Source: Apostichopus leukothele (taxonomy: Eukaryota > Echinodermata > Holothuroidea > Aspidochirotida > Stichopodidae). Taken from it: a DNA stretch of 25,813 nt. This document shows, one piece after another, positions 9,413 through 20,969 of this stretch. The position numbers and the translations under genes are program-made. Under the pieces are notes generated by a model, which saw only the letters and a program-made list of their open reading frames with translations, made no database searches and had not been told where the DNA came from. The stretch is taken from positions 1,217,085 through 1,242,897 of the forward strand of contig JAAAKB020000021.1 of the NCBI GenBank assembly GCA_010014835.2. The letters run 5' to 3'. The first letter of the stretch is position 1. The number at the start of each line of letters is the position of its first letter.

Positions 9413-10598
9413 ATGACAATTACTGGAATCATGGAAACGGCTTTATCTCACAGCAACCCGCATCAACAGTCGATCGGTGTACCGCCAGCCCCCGGAGGCA
9501 CTCCACACTCGACTCTGAGTAACAGTGGGGCCCAGATAGCGACCGGTAACGGAACAGGGGGAGGTGGAGGAGGAGGGGGACCTGTACATCACGACGTCAA
9601 GGAGGATTCGGACAGTATTACGCTGAATCGGCCGGCCAGTCCAATCGGTGAGAAACCCTTAGCTAAGAAAAGTGGTGCAGGATTAAGAAGACACGAGAAG
9701 CCTCCTTACTCTTATATTGCATTGATTGTTATGGCCATCCAGAGTTCACCTGCAAAGAGATTAACTTTGAGCGAAATCTACCAATTTCTCATGCAGAGAT
9801 TTCCTTTCTTTCGTGGACCTTACCAAGGATGGAAAAATTCTGTTCGACATAACCTATCTCTCAACGAATGTTTCATTAAATTACCCAAAGGATTAGGAAG
9901 GCCCGGTAAGGGACATTACTGGACTATTGATCCAGCAAGTGAGTTTATGTTCGAAGAGGGATCTTTCAGGCGTAGGCCTCGTGGGTTCCGCCGAAAATGT
10001 CAAGCTCTCAGGCCCCATTACCCTATGATGAACAGCATGGGACCTCCAGCTCATATGTTAGGCAGTGTTGGTAGTATGGATTTCTTCTCACAGACTCAAG
10101 CGACAGGTGGGCCTGGGGGATTCGGTACGATGACCCAGGCCGGTCTAAACCAAATGGGTATGAACCCATCTGGTATGGAAGGAACACTGGGCGGTGGTAT
10201 GACTAGTTGCTCGATGCCACCTCACTTAGCTTCCCATATGATGGCTGGGAATAACCCCTCCGCCAATGCGTGTTCTGTTAGTTCAACCTACATGGGTTGC
10301 CCGACCCCCACCTCTGCTGAGACTATCCCGGTGTCTCTGCAAGCGGCAACTCCGCCGAACTCGCTTTCAAACCACGAAGGCTATAATTCTGTGAGTGGGA
10401 TATCGGTGGATGGAGCCTATAGTGTCAGCTACAGTACCAGTGGTTGGCCCACTGCTTGCACCAACGGACGGTATATTTCTACGAAACAACCTAATGGTTG
10501 CTCAATGGAAAATTCATCACCATTACATGGTATTCACCCTCAAAGTGACCACCATTACATGACGTCTCACATACCAGAAGCATATGATATGAGCCACG
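9413..10598 (+). CDS. FoxF: Forkhead box F transcription factor, 5' coding exon
   Basis: A sequence-specific nuclear activator that in other animals specifies visceral, splanchnic or muscle mesoderm. Counting from ATG 9413, residues 1-90 are Pro/Ser/Gly-rich with a run of eight glycines (49-56). The forkhead domain follows at about 93-195. It begins [20 protein letters not shown] and carries recognition helix [15 protein letters not shown] (140-154), the wing motif [10 protein letters not shown] and basic tail [10 protein letters not shown]. This is nearly identical to vertebrate FOXF1/FOXF2. After RRKCQALRP come Met/Gly/Ser-rich sequence and a Ser/Tyr/Thr-rich probable activation region. An in-frame TAA at 9383-9385 bounds the frame, which also opens with a non-start TTG at 9389. 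ATG 9413 has a weak context (T at -3); ATG 9431 (residue 7) has A at -3 and G at +4 and may be the real start. The exon ends at GTAAGT after the first base of codon 396. The usual FoxF C-terminus (YQDIKPCVM-like) is absent and must come from another exon. Confidence 0.95.
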
Positions 10599-10604
10599 GT
10601 AAGT
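10596..10604 (+). other. FoxF exon 1 splice donor
   Basis: ACG|GTAAGT is a full consensus 5' splice site, cutting after the first base of a codon (phase 1). This agrees with FOXF genes, in which one intron separates a large first exon from a short C-terminal exon. Without splicing the frame would add 19 residues (GKFEKINTC...DEEY) and stop at 10657; these do not resemble any FoxF C-terminus. Confidence 0.8.
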
Positions 10605-10616
10605 TTGAAAAAATAA

Positions 10617-10808
10617 ATACATGTTTTGGGGGAGGGTTTATCGACGAAGAGTATTGATAACACGGTTGATGTGTCAAGTTTAATAGTTGAAGAAATAGAA
10701 GAAGAAGTTAACGAATTAAATAATCATCTCCAAAGGGAGAATAAACAACAACAACAACAACAACATAAACAGCAACATAAACAGCAACATATTGAGAACA
10801 TGGCATAA
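10617..10808 (+). other. Open frame with acidic coiled-coil and polyQ, just past the donor
   Basis: A frame shifted relative to FoxF is open from 10617 to the TAA at 10806-10808 and has no upstream ATG. It reads as an acidic, heptad-like stretch (LIVEEIEEEVNELNNHL) followed by a Gln/His/Lys tract from a CAA/CAG/CAT repeat (about 10746-10790). The composition looks protein-like, but (CAA)n repeats generate this by chance. It lies inside the presumed FoxF intron with no good acceptor before it. I would treat it as intronic low-complexity sequence unless RNA shows otherwise. Confidence 0.2.
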
Positions 10809-13800
10809 CAATGGGGGACTGACAGAACTATACAGTGAGAACGAATATTATTTCCTTGAAAACGTTATTGTTACAATTACAGACTATACACTTGGGACTA
10901 TCACGCAAGTCAACTAGCAAACGGCAAAATTATCACTCAAGAACTGAGTTTAGAGGAAATTATTTCTCAACAAATCCCTGGAAAACCCCACTTATCAATA
11001 TAACCTAGGCAAGGTAAAGCGAAAGTATCTATCCTGATGAACCCCAAAAATGATTAGATAAAAAGAAAGAAGAGATAACATAATTAGCATCTCAACAGTT
11101 TTGCAAAAAAATAAAAGTAAAACTTACATTATTTCTATCTTGTGACTTGAATCGAGGTATGCCGATTATTCACTGTAAAGGTTAGTGGGACAAACGCCCG
11201 AGGAAATAACGCTGTTAGCCGCGAACGATACACCTCCACAGTAAGATTAGCACACATCGACAAAAAAAAACAGTGACCATTATGAAAGTAACTGTGATAT
11301 GTTTTGTTTGGGGGTCTAAGCAATATCAGCTTGCTTCCTGTACGGGTCGTTTATTAATTACAAAAGTATTCAAGATAAAAATAGAAGCAACATTTGGAAG
11401 CATTAAAAATATAACAATAGGCGAATATAAAAAGAAATGCTGTCTTCACAGTTGTCGAAAGTATTAGATATATTTAAAAATAAGAAAGGAGCCCATCTTT
11501 GTTTTTTAAAAACTCTCTATACCTGGCGAAGTTGTACCACGAGCGTAAATCTGTAGGAGGTATACTGTATATCGCCATATACATGTGCTGAAGCTTGTTT
11601 CAACCTTACAATGTACATGTTTAATCTCACCTTGTTTATTTAAGTTTAATATCAAATGTTTTTGTTTCGCTTCAATTAATATTTATCGTGAAAGGAATGT
11701 CATTAACCATTAATCTGTATGTGGTAGGTCTGCTTCTAATTGTTCGATATAAGGGGGTTGAGCTACTTCGTGAGGTCCTTTCTTTGTTCCCCTGTTCTCA
11801 TACTCATTATCCCCCTGTTCCCCTCCCCCAACCCTCCAAATATTATCCCCATATTACTCAGAAAGATTTTCTTAAAGAACAACAACACTATGAAATGAAG
11901 ACTTGCTCAATGAATTGAATTTTCAATAATTAGAAGTAAATGCAATAATTTAAGTCCCGTCATAGTCTCTCAGCATTATGAATAGGAATGCCCATTTTTA
12001 ATGAGGTGGTAAGTTTAGAATGAGTAATCAAAAATTACTGAATGAAATTATGAAACGTTTTGTTGAGTATTTTTCTTTTCCATTTCTCTGTAAAAAGGGG
12101 TGAGATGATATTGAAAATATTAAAAACAGTACATCCCACATAGTATAACATCAAATTGTGAGGAATTCGATTGGTTATAACTTAGCTTACACCAAACTGG
12201 CTCTTAAGTTCTTTTCGATTGTATACATAAATGTATCATTATGTTTTTCAAAATTGTTAACTTCTGCGGTAACAAACATACCTTGATCACGTTTTTAGCA
12301 GGCAAACAATGATGTTAAATATTGCATTGTCAATTAAGGGTTATTTCTAAATGATCGACTCGTAAAACTTGTCACTGACAAAAAATATACATAGATAACG
12401 ATAACAAACAGACGATGTTTGAGTGGCTTTTCAAAATATCAGGATTAGATTTTGATCTGTCCTTCAGACAAAAATACATCAACAATTGTAAACAATTAAA
12501 TAAATATTAATACATAACTTGTTCATTTTTAGGTCATACTTATGATGATGTTTGGTTCGTCCTAGGTCACGGCAGTCGGTAGCGGCGGCTCAATAATAAA
12601 TTGAATAACCCTCTGAATGTCTCATTTCCAAACTCATTCGGCTCAGTCAACTATTGTCATATTTCCAGCGAATTTCTTGACAAGTCGTTTTTGGTTTTTG
12701 GTTTTTTTTTTCTTGTGCAACGAAATCGCGGAATTATAGCCTTTACTCCTACAACTTAATGACAATGAATAGTTCGCCCAGACTGGTATATGCAAAAGTT
12801 AGGCTAGGCTGATTTAATCTCAGACTAAGCCAGCTGTCGACGTTTACTTTGAACATTCATGAATTTTGAAAATACCTGATGTGAATATTTTTTATACGAT
12901 GCAGTGTTTATATGTCAGTGGTTTTTGCATATTTATATACAAAGATCTGTATTTGATATTCAATAACTATAGCTTATTGAAGCAACCAAGTATTAACTAA
13001 ATTTTTCAATATTCCGAAACTTTTTCGTATGTTGAGAACAATAGGTATTGAGAACAATGGATTAAAAGTTTTATTTTTTGGTGTGTCAGTGCTGTTTCGT
13101 TCTACCAACCATCTACAGTAAGTTACTGGCTAGTGATCAAACCTTCCATTGTAAGAAATATCAAACTTGAAACAGCAAACAATTCACCAATCCCCCCCCC
13201 CCCCCAACAAAAAGTAGGGGGGAGAATAGAAACGGGAACCTACAAATTACATGATAATGCCTTCCCTTTCCGTGTTTATATATTTGTAGATTAAACCCTT
13301 TGTTCTTAGAATAAGTACAGGGCAAACGGTAGTATCCTTACATTGTATTGTAAGTTAGGTTCTGTTTTAATTGTGATTCAACGTTTCCTTTGTCTTTCTA
13401 CGAAATAATCCAAGCTCCTGTTAAAAAGCAAGTATTCATTTTACACAGTAATATTCGGCAAAATTTAAAAAAATTAAAAAAAAAAAATTTATACAACTAT
13501 AACTTGTTTGTGATTCTGATTGTGTAAGAATATTTTTTTGTAAATGAGAAGGAAAAAAAATGATAAAATTGACATCAACAATTGTCAACACTTTATTTGT
13601 CCTGAACGAGGAAAAACATTGTTTATAAGTAATGAAATTGGGAAGAAAGAGAGAAAGTTATACAAACTTGTTAGATATTAAAAAACAAATGCCTCCATTC
13701 ATCAGAACATACGTGGAGCAAAAATACTTTTAGATTTCACAAACTTCCTCATGTCAGTAATTATGGAATATTCTCTCTTTGTCTTTCCTTTCTGTATTAT

Positions 13801-15327
13801 TGATTTTTCTTGCACTTTTCATTTACTATTATACATATGAAAAAAGAAACTTTTTATCAAAAGTTGACTTCAGTTACCTTTGTAAATTCTTTGATATCAT
13901 AAAAAATAATCGCGTATGTGGGTGTGTCTAGGCTAATGTGCATGAGAGGTGTGTGTGTGTGTTTCGTTAACTTTCACTGGATTTCCATTGAAGCCTGGGA
14001 TTCTCTGGTCAAATGTTGCACGCCCTCGTGATTGAGACCTTTCGTTATACGCAGTCTGAACAATTCAAAAATCACTTGACGAAATTCGATCCTTCTTTTG
14101 GGGCGGAATTGACTCGATATTATTTAACGGCAGTTTTGAAATATTTTGACGATATTGTAAAAGAATATATGTTTGAACTATTGATTATCGTTATTTAATG
14201 AGTCGCATAGGCGGCAACAGGGTATTCTATTTAAAAAAAAGGAATCATGGGTTTATTAATCGCCCATGTTGAAGGAAGGAAAAAGACACCCACTCTCACA
14301 CACATCAAATTACAAAATAAGTGGAAAAAAAGAAGAAAAGAGCAACAAGAAATAAATTGTACTAAATTCTTAACCGCGGTCATATTTGTAACATAACTTC
14401 TTTTCTATATTACGAGTTTCATTCATTTTATGCTCACCAGGTTAAGACGAATGGAAATTTTTATTCTTGCCTTCCTATCGGAAGGATAGTAAACAATCCC
14501 ATATCCAGCCCCTAAAAAACTACCCACGATTGCCCCTCCAACTATATACTCCAATCTGCTCCCTCATAGAGGCATTCAACTTGCTGAATTCGAAAAGAGT
14601 GAGCTGTTTATTCACGGCCTGATTATATCGGTGTTCATATTTTTATTGCGGTAAAAATAAACCATCTGAAATGCTACAAAAGTGGATCATCTTACATAAT
14701 AATATTAATGTTTTCAATTCACGTATAGCACTTTATATTCTAATTCTATATCAGTTAATATTAACCAAATATAACTTGCTTACCAGATAAGAAAACAAAT
14801 GAAGGCTGATAGTATTCCATAAATTATAACAATCTCGTTACGAAGACATTTCGTTAAGTTTTAGTACTTTCATACCTTATTGACAGTCACATACATTGAA
14901 ATAATTAATGAAAGTTTCCAACTGCTTAGATTCTTCGTTTAACATCCTTGATTAATGCGGTTTTATAAGCTTTTCCATTTTTAATTTTTCTATTCTCGCG
15001 TTATAGATATGTTTTCGATTGCCGTTCGACAAAGAAAAGTCAGAAATATTTGTTGTCCATTAGCATCAACAGTTTCATTTCATTTCTTTTTTTTTCATTT
15101 ATAATTAAGTAATGGAAATTTAAAGTTAAAATTAAAAGTATGACATATTTGCCAGCTTGCTTTTAAATACGTATAAAGCCCAGTTAACGAGATGTTGAGA
15201 ATTAAATTAATTTCCACTAATAACTCGATCGTTGAATTTGATTAGGAAAAAGTACAGGAATATGCTGTTGTGTTATGGAGTGCAAAGGTATTTTGAGTGA
15301 TACTCACAGCAGGTTTGAAATCTTGTC
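10809..15327. other. Presumed FoxF intron / downstream spacer, no exon recognised
   Basis: About 4.5 kb of AT-rich DNA with no gene recognised. It includes a C14 homopolymer near 13192-13205, long A/T runs and a short GT run near 13949-13962. Several pyrimidine-AG acceptors occur (for example 10882 and 12532), but the sequence after each does not continue with a FoxF-like C-terminus. A 61-codon ATG frame at 14013-14198 is amphipathic but unrecognised and of chance length. Confidence 0.55.
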
Positions 15328-15427
15328 NNNNNNNNNNNNNNNNNNNNNNNNNNNNNNNNNNNNNNNNNNNNNNNNNNNNNNNNNNNNNNNNNNNNNNNNN
15401 NNNNNNNNNNNNNNNNNNNNNNNNNNN
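15328..15427. other. Assembly gap of exactly 100 N
   Basis: A run of exactly 100 N, the conventional length for a scaffold gap of unknown size. Sequence order and distance across it are therefore uncertain. All reading frames through it are meaningless. Confidence 0.95.
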
Positions 15428-15515
15428 GGTGAGAGGTGGGTGGAGGCAGAGACAGGCGGAACATGGGGGGGATGAAAGTGAAAAGGGAGGGCTGGGGTGG
15501 GGTGGGGTTGGGAAT
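15428..15515 (+). repeat. G-rich tract bordering the gap
   Basis: Dense G runs (a G7 run, then GGGG-T-GGGG-T-GGGG) form a strong G-quadruplex-type sequence directly beside the gap. Such DNA sequences and assembles poorly, which probably explains the gap. Confidence 0.65.
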
Positions 15516-16033
15516 GGTGGATGATGTTGTTCACTTTCACTAGGGTATGCCTTGCTAGCATTCTCATCCTTTTAAATTTGTTGTAAGAAGTAGGTAATCC
15601 ATGGAGTTGCAGGCCACAGTTGGGTATATGACCACTTCAATCTGGGGACACAGCGATCGTCATACACTCAACAATCAAGGTTGAGGTTTAAGAATGAGTT
15701 GTTCGCCACATTCTTTCTTACATGAATCTGACTTACTTTTATCTTTGATCTCTCCATTGATCATGTGGCCTTCGACGTTTTATTGTTATGTAAACGTTCA
15801 TCTTCCAATATCGTAGATGGGTTTGAGGGTTTCGGTCATTCTGGTGTACGTGTCATGACCAAATAGCTGTTTTTCTTTATTAACGTTTCACGTCTAACCA
15901 ATGGTTTTGTAACTATATTGTCATAATAACGTTTGCCCTACATCATATGCCCTTGCTCACATCAAGTGTGAAGTCCATCGGTATTATTGTTTATCATTAA
16001 ATCTAAAGTATTTCGCCCCCACTGAGCTCAAAG

Positions 16034-16075
16034 TGACTTTTGACCTGGTTTGATCATGTGACTTTTGGTTGACCT
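16034..16075 (-). promoter_or_regulatory. DR1- and DR5-type nuclear-receptor half-site pairs
   Basis: TGACTTTTGACCT (16034-16046) reads AGGTCA-A-AAGTCA on the - strand, a near DR1. TGACTT-TTGGT-TGACCT (16059-16075) is a near DR5 on the same strand. Both lie in the degenerate repeat region, so they may simply be part of the repeat consensus. Confidence 0.25.
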
Positions 16076-16441
16076 GATATCCTTCATGTGTTTTGGCAAT
16101 TTGTTATTTCGGTATATGCGTACTGGCCGAACTGCTTATATTTAACCTTTGACGTATTGATGTCATTTATCACTGAGGCACTACATTCTATACACATTCA
16201 CTCAACTATTATGTTTGAATTACTACGTGGAAAACTTTAGATCACCTAAACTTCTTTTGGGTTTGGATGACAAGAGAAACCTATGCAGCCATTATGGGGT
16301 GTGTGTGTGCCCGTGTTTGCGTGTATGTGTATGTGACGCCCAGCATTTCAAAAACGATATCTCATGACAGGAAGCATGAATACTGTTTACACTTAACATG
16401 ATTATGCATCGTATTGAGAAAAAGCCTATGGCTTTTCGTGG

Positions 16442-16464
16442 TGGTCAAAGGTCACCTGAGGTCA
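16442..16464 (+). promoter_or_regulatory. Three direct AGGTCA-type half-sites (DR1 then DR4)
   Basis: TGGTCA-A-AGGTCA (16442-16454) is followed after four bases by AGGTCA (16459-16464). The three half-sites in one orientation give DR1 and DR4 spacings. They sit in repeat sequence, so function is doubtful although the motif quality is high. Confidence 0.3.
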
Positions 16465-17158
16465 CCAGAAGACATTGTCAACACATTGTCTTAATTGAGG
16501 AAAATTGGACACTTTACATGCCAAGCATGTGAATGAGTTATGTGGAATAGAACTCAATTTTTTTTGGTAGAGGTGTGTATTGCCACGTACAGTAGACTGA
16601 CATGTGTGTATCATGCCATAGTGTAATTGTATCAAAAAAAGTGGTTTAGGAAATTTATATTATAAGGGCTATTTCTGGTGAACAAGCACAACTCTTGTAG
16701 AATAAAGTCATCGAAACCTCAATGCATTTTGCATTCCGGTTTTAAATTAATGCCTAAGCTGTAAACTATCTGACATTTTACAGGGTGCGAGGGTTGCGGC
16801 CATTTGTCAATGCACGGAGGCAATACATACAATGTGCTGATACATATCCACCAAGTTTAAATGATAAACGTTATGACCCAAATCCTCTTTTTCTGAATTT
16901 AACTTTAGGGATTCAGCCATTTTGGTATGCGAATAATTACAGCACTTAAATGTTGCCTTTAGGGTTATTTGACCTATGACGTCATTTATCACGTAGGCGC
17001 TACATACTGTTACTTTCCACATACCTAGCATGCGAATTTGAAGTAGTTTGATTTTTTTTTTGGGGGGGGGGGAGTGTCTTTACGCGAACTACTCCTTCAC
17101 CATCGGTTAACTTCAAATACCTAGTATGTGCCCGGTCATTGGATCTAGTGCCTACATA

Positions 17159-17178
17159 GGTTCAAAGGTCAGGGGTCA
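17159..17178 (+). promoter_or_regulatory. Overlapping DR1 sites
   Basis: GGTTCA-A-AGGTCA-G-GGGTCA: three half-sites at 1-base spacing, giving two overlapping DR1 arrangements, at the end of the repeat region. Confidence 0.3.
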
Positions 17179-17249
17179 TTTTGATCATTACGAGCATACC
17201 AACGTGGGAAAATGGCTTCTATAGAAACCCATTGATAGCAGATCATGCA

Positions 17250-20200
17250 GTTGTTTTAAGTTGATATTAAAACTTTGTATAACTTAATATCATTTTGTGT
17301 ATTTAGAATATTCAAAATAATAACATGCATGATAGCATGAAAGTAGAGAATGAAATATTTGAAATGTGAACTGTTACAATTATTCTGTATCACTCTTTTG
17401 TCTTGATCCTAACAGAGTTCCCATTAAGCTGCCTAAAAAGTGCGTATATTATCTTCAATGTTTTCATTCATGACATGAGTTCGGTAATTCACCTCTTTCC
17501 ACCCAAAGCCATCTTTAAAAAGAGAAGGGAAAAAGGCTCCTGCAAATAAATGAGAAGTGCCGTTCTTGTCAATAAATGGTTTACTCTTTCATTTTCTTTC
17601 CTTGCTAAATCCGTTTGTTGAGAAATAAGTCATGACAGTTAAAAGTACCATTTTCTTGAACAGTAGAAAAAATGTATTGAAAAAGTGCTGCTTTGGCCGT
17701 TTTTATGAAAAATATTCAAAAGTAGAAAAGTAGAGATGCTTGAAAAATGTGCAATGCTCTTACACAGCGTATATGTAGATACCCACTTTAATTGTTAATT
17801 GTGTCCGCCGTATACTGGTATTGTAATAACCTCGGTAACCGTTATATTCGTTACATATCATCTAAATCTACCTACAACACAGCTATTCTTACTTATTTGT
17901 ATTCTTCACCCTAAATCGTATGAAATTTACAATAATCAGCTTATCATTTCTTTACTTCAATTTAATTCCACAAGTATTTTTTGCATTGTGTGAAAATTAA
18001 TATCGTATATTTTATAATGAACAGTAGGTTTTGTTGAATTGTATTAGCGATGTGATTGCATAGTTGTATAGCGATGACTTCAAAACATTCCCTTTTCCCT
18101 GTTTTTTTCAACTGTGTACAGGTTCGTCGGAGGAATGTGGTATGTAAATATCAATTGATTGTATTTGTAGTCGCTTTCTTTGTTTGAAAAATGACTTTAG
18201 GCAGATAGTTCATGTTGATAGGCTACAGTTCGTTAAAAGGCTCCATTGTCACTCCATGTTGTATTTCTGTGCACTGTTTAATTAAAAATGTGCCTCTAAA
18301 AATCACGAGGATCATCAATTAAAGTGACTGGGCTACTAAGTCTAACAGATCATCAGGTCAGTTTCTCAGATGCAACACAAAGCTCAAAAGGAAAACATAA
18401 GGCTTTCATCAACTCAAATAACATTCCACAATGCACTTAAAACTTGTCAAGAACTATAATGTTGGATATCACTAGAGGGTGTTCTATGTATAATGTCAAA
18501 AGAACATATTTTCGTTGGGCTATTAGAATTTGTAAAACAATGGCTTCACTATCAAATTTCAGACAAGCTCTTCCCGACGTCATTACCAATCTAGCCTTAA
18601 GGGACCACCAGAGAATTAGAATTTATGAAACTAAATATTGTGAAATCTGCAAATGCTTGCGCCCAAAAATATTATCTCTTAACTTTTTCTTTTCTTTTAT
18701 GTAACGTATGAAGATTTAAATTTTGCCTAAAGTAATCATACGTTAAGCGTGACTCAACCTATATGACATTGTCGTGTTGGAAAATATCGTGCCTTGAAGC
18801 ATACTGTAATCTGTTACACTATAGTATACCAAATACCCACCAGTTCATTAAATATGAATTTAAAAGGTTTGCGAACCAATCAGAAGCTTTGCACTAAATT
18901 TTAAACACAAGGTCGCTATTAATTAGAAATAGCCAAAGAGTAATAACCAAATTGATTAATTCAGTCAGTCTGCTATTGGGAAATTCTGCAGAATGGAGCC
19001 AGGATTGATGTGCAGTTCACATTTTTATACTCAATAATACCTTGTACTCTGTTTGTGTGGCGGGGTGTGGTGCAGGCGAAGCTATGGATATCGAATTCCC
19101 CCTCCCTCTCCCAGATCCACCACACCCTCCAATATATAATCTAATATAATTTAGAAATGTTTCAAACGAATAGTATTTGTTATGGTTTTATGGTTAATTT
19201 ATTTTCCTCTTGATTCTGACAGGCATCTACGAACTTTGTGACTTTAGTGCGTAAATTCTTTTTATTAATTTTATTATCACAGCCTGCAAAATGTACGACT
19301 GCTGCTGCCTGGCGAAACCGGTTGAAATTATACCGTGTTTTTATGATTGTAGTTGACGGATAGTTCTTGCTTGAAAATGTTTATCTGAGAAGCATGCACA
19401 AAGACAAAATACACTCGCAACCTTGGTGTTTACATCTACAGCTGCGTTCGTCGATTTTCTTCAACTTAGCTCAAGTTTTTAAAAACAAATGCACATTGGA
19501 AACAAAAAATGACCTTACCAGTTTTTGCTGTTATTTGAAATTTCTCATGGTTGAAAACTAATAAGTATTTAAAATTCATCAATTCCAAAAGTAACGGAAA
19601 TCAGACAGTTAATAAAGTAACAACATTTTATTAAAAACAGAGAATTATTTACCACAAAATATAATAATAACAAACATAAAGTCGATAATAGGCAAAGCGT
19701 TTGATATTTTTAAGGGATTTGATAATTGACATGAAAAATAAAGACAATAGTAAATTTAAACAAAACATTCATTATTTTATTGCAATCATTAACTATGATA
19801 TAGGAATACGGTATTCGGTACTTAATATAACTTAAATTGTATCGACGCCATTTTTATTTTTAGACTCCGCCTTTGTACTTTTATAATCAAACCGAAGCAT
19901 TATTGCTTATGTAAGTAACTGTTGAACTGTATATTACTGTTACGTATGCCGTTGCACTGTTAGTACAATCAATGTTAACTATATTAAATACTGTAACAAG
20001 CACTGCTATCCTCATTAATATCACATTAAGGTTGTCATTGATATAGTTTGCGTTGTATAGATTGCAACGTTGCGGTTTTTTTCTAAAACAAGTCACGTAA
20101 TAAATTGAAACAAATTTTGATATTCAACCGGTTACCAGAGCCTATACACAAATAACATTAGAAGATATATGTTTGCTAAAACAATTTGAGACCTTCCTCA

Positions 20201-20389
20201 TTACAGCGTTTGAATGACACCAAAAAAAACAACAGTTGTGTTTCCAAAATTTAATGGATTTATTATTGCCTCATTTAGTATTTGTGCTGGGGAGGGGGGT
20301 ATTTATGTTTCAATATTCGTTGCAAATGCGATGTTGGTAGAATTACGTAATATATTGTTTCCACAAACTTAATTCTGATCTTATTCGAC
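17250..20389. other. Non-coding spacer, no gene recognised
   Basis: About 3.1 kb of AT-rich DNA. A good acceptor at 17414-17415 is followed by a short open frame to 17549, described under findings but not called. Other frames (for example 17799-17993, 18444-18704, 19367-19561) are short, lack clear starts or resemble nothing known. Confidence 0.55.
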
Positions 20390-20390
20390 G

Positions 20391-20540
20391 CAAGATTCAG
20401 TGTTTCAAGAGGGGATCATATGTTCATTCTAACACTCTGCAAGATTCAGTGTTTCAAGAGGGGATCATATGTTCATTCTAACGCTCTGCAAGATTCAGTG
20501 TTTCAAGAGGGGATCATATGTTCATTCTAACACTCTGCAA
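20391..20540 (+). repeat. Tandem repeat, 49-bp unit, three copies
   Basis: Three units start at 20391, 20440 and 20489, each opening CAAGATTCAGTGTTTCAAGA and ending in AACACTCTG. Copies 1 and 3 are identical; copy 2 has one substitution (CACTCTG to CGCTCTG). The near identity means a very recent expansion. A three-base start of a fourth copy follows. The unit resembles no known element. Confidence 0.95.
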
Positions 20541-20916
20541 AGTTTTGAAATTAACGATTATCACAACATTGCATCCGGATATTGAAAAACTCTTGAATAA
20601 AGTGTTTGAAACTTTGTGACTGTTTTTAGCATATGTAGCACTTTTGTCACTTTACAGGCTTTTTAATACATTTAAAATCATTTCACAAAACATAGGCTCA
20701 ATTAATACATATGCCTATTAGATATACGTATGTTCAGTGGTCTACTTTAATGGTTGTGTAAAGTGGTTGTTTTGGAACTGACATTTAACCGTTAGTAGTG
20801 TGTACAGTAAGTCTCACTATAGGTTTCGCTCGATAGTTGCATTTTTGCAACTTGAACAATGGACCATAGAAGCTTCTATAGGGACACGAAAACTAGCAGT
20901 CTCAACAAATTCGGAA

Positions 20917-20969
20917 CCATTTTAATTAATATTCCATTTTAATTAATATTCCATTTTAATTAATATTCC
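20917..20969 (+). repeat. Perfect 17-bp x 3 tandem repeat with TTAATTAAT cores
   Basis: Three identical copies of CCATTTTAATTAATATT at 20917, 20934 and 20951, then CC. Each unit carries overlapping TAAT homeodomain cores, making a homotypic cluster at 17-bp spacing, about 1.6 helical turns. Confidence 0.9.

Larger units (their letters stand above)
15800..17250. repeat. Old degenerate interspersed repeat rich in AGGTCA half-sites
   Basis: Internal similarity shows diverged repeat units. A phrase of the form CATTTxTCAxxxxxGGCxxTACATxC occurs near 16164, 16801 and 16982. The accompanying phrase xACATxCCxAGCATGxGAAT occurs near 16516 and 17019. ATTTGACCTATGACGTCATTTATC (positions 16967 on) resembles TTTGACGTATTGATGTCATTTATC near 16150. 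A short GT-rich run (16300-16333) lies between. The units hold many AGGTCA/TGACCT half-sites. No protein-coding remnant is seen, and the family cannot be named without a repeat library. Confidence 0.5.

Noticed and set aside
16794-16860. Acceptor TTTTACAG near 16782 followed by a short open stretch with Ser-Met-His and Gly-Gly, as FoxF exon 2
   Set aside because: The similarity to the vertebrate tail is a few scattered residues, and the sequence lies inside the degenerate repeat region where the same phrase recurs.
20280-20380. Open stretch containing Asn-Ala-Met, compared with the FoxF tail motif FNAM
   Set aside because: No acceptor in the required phase and no flanking match.
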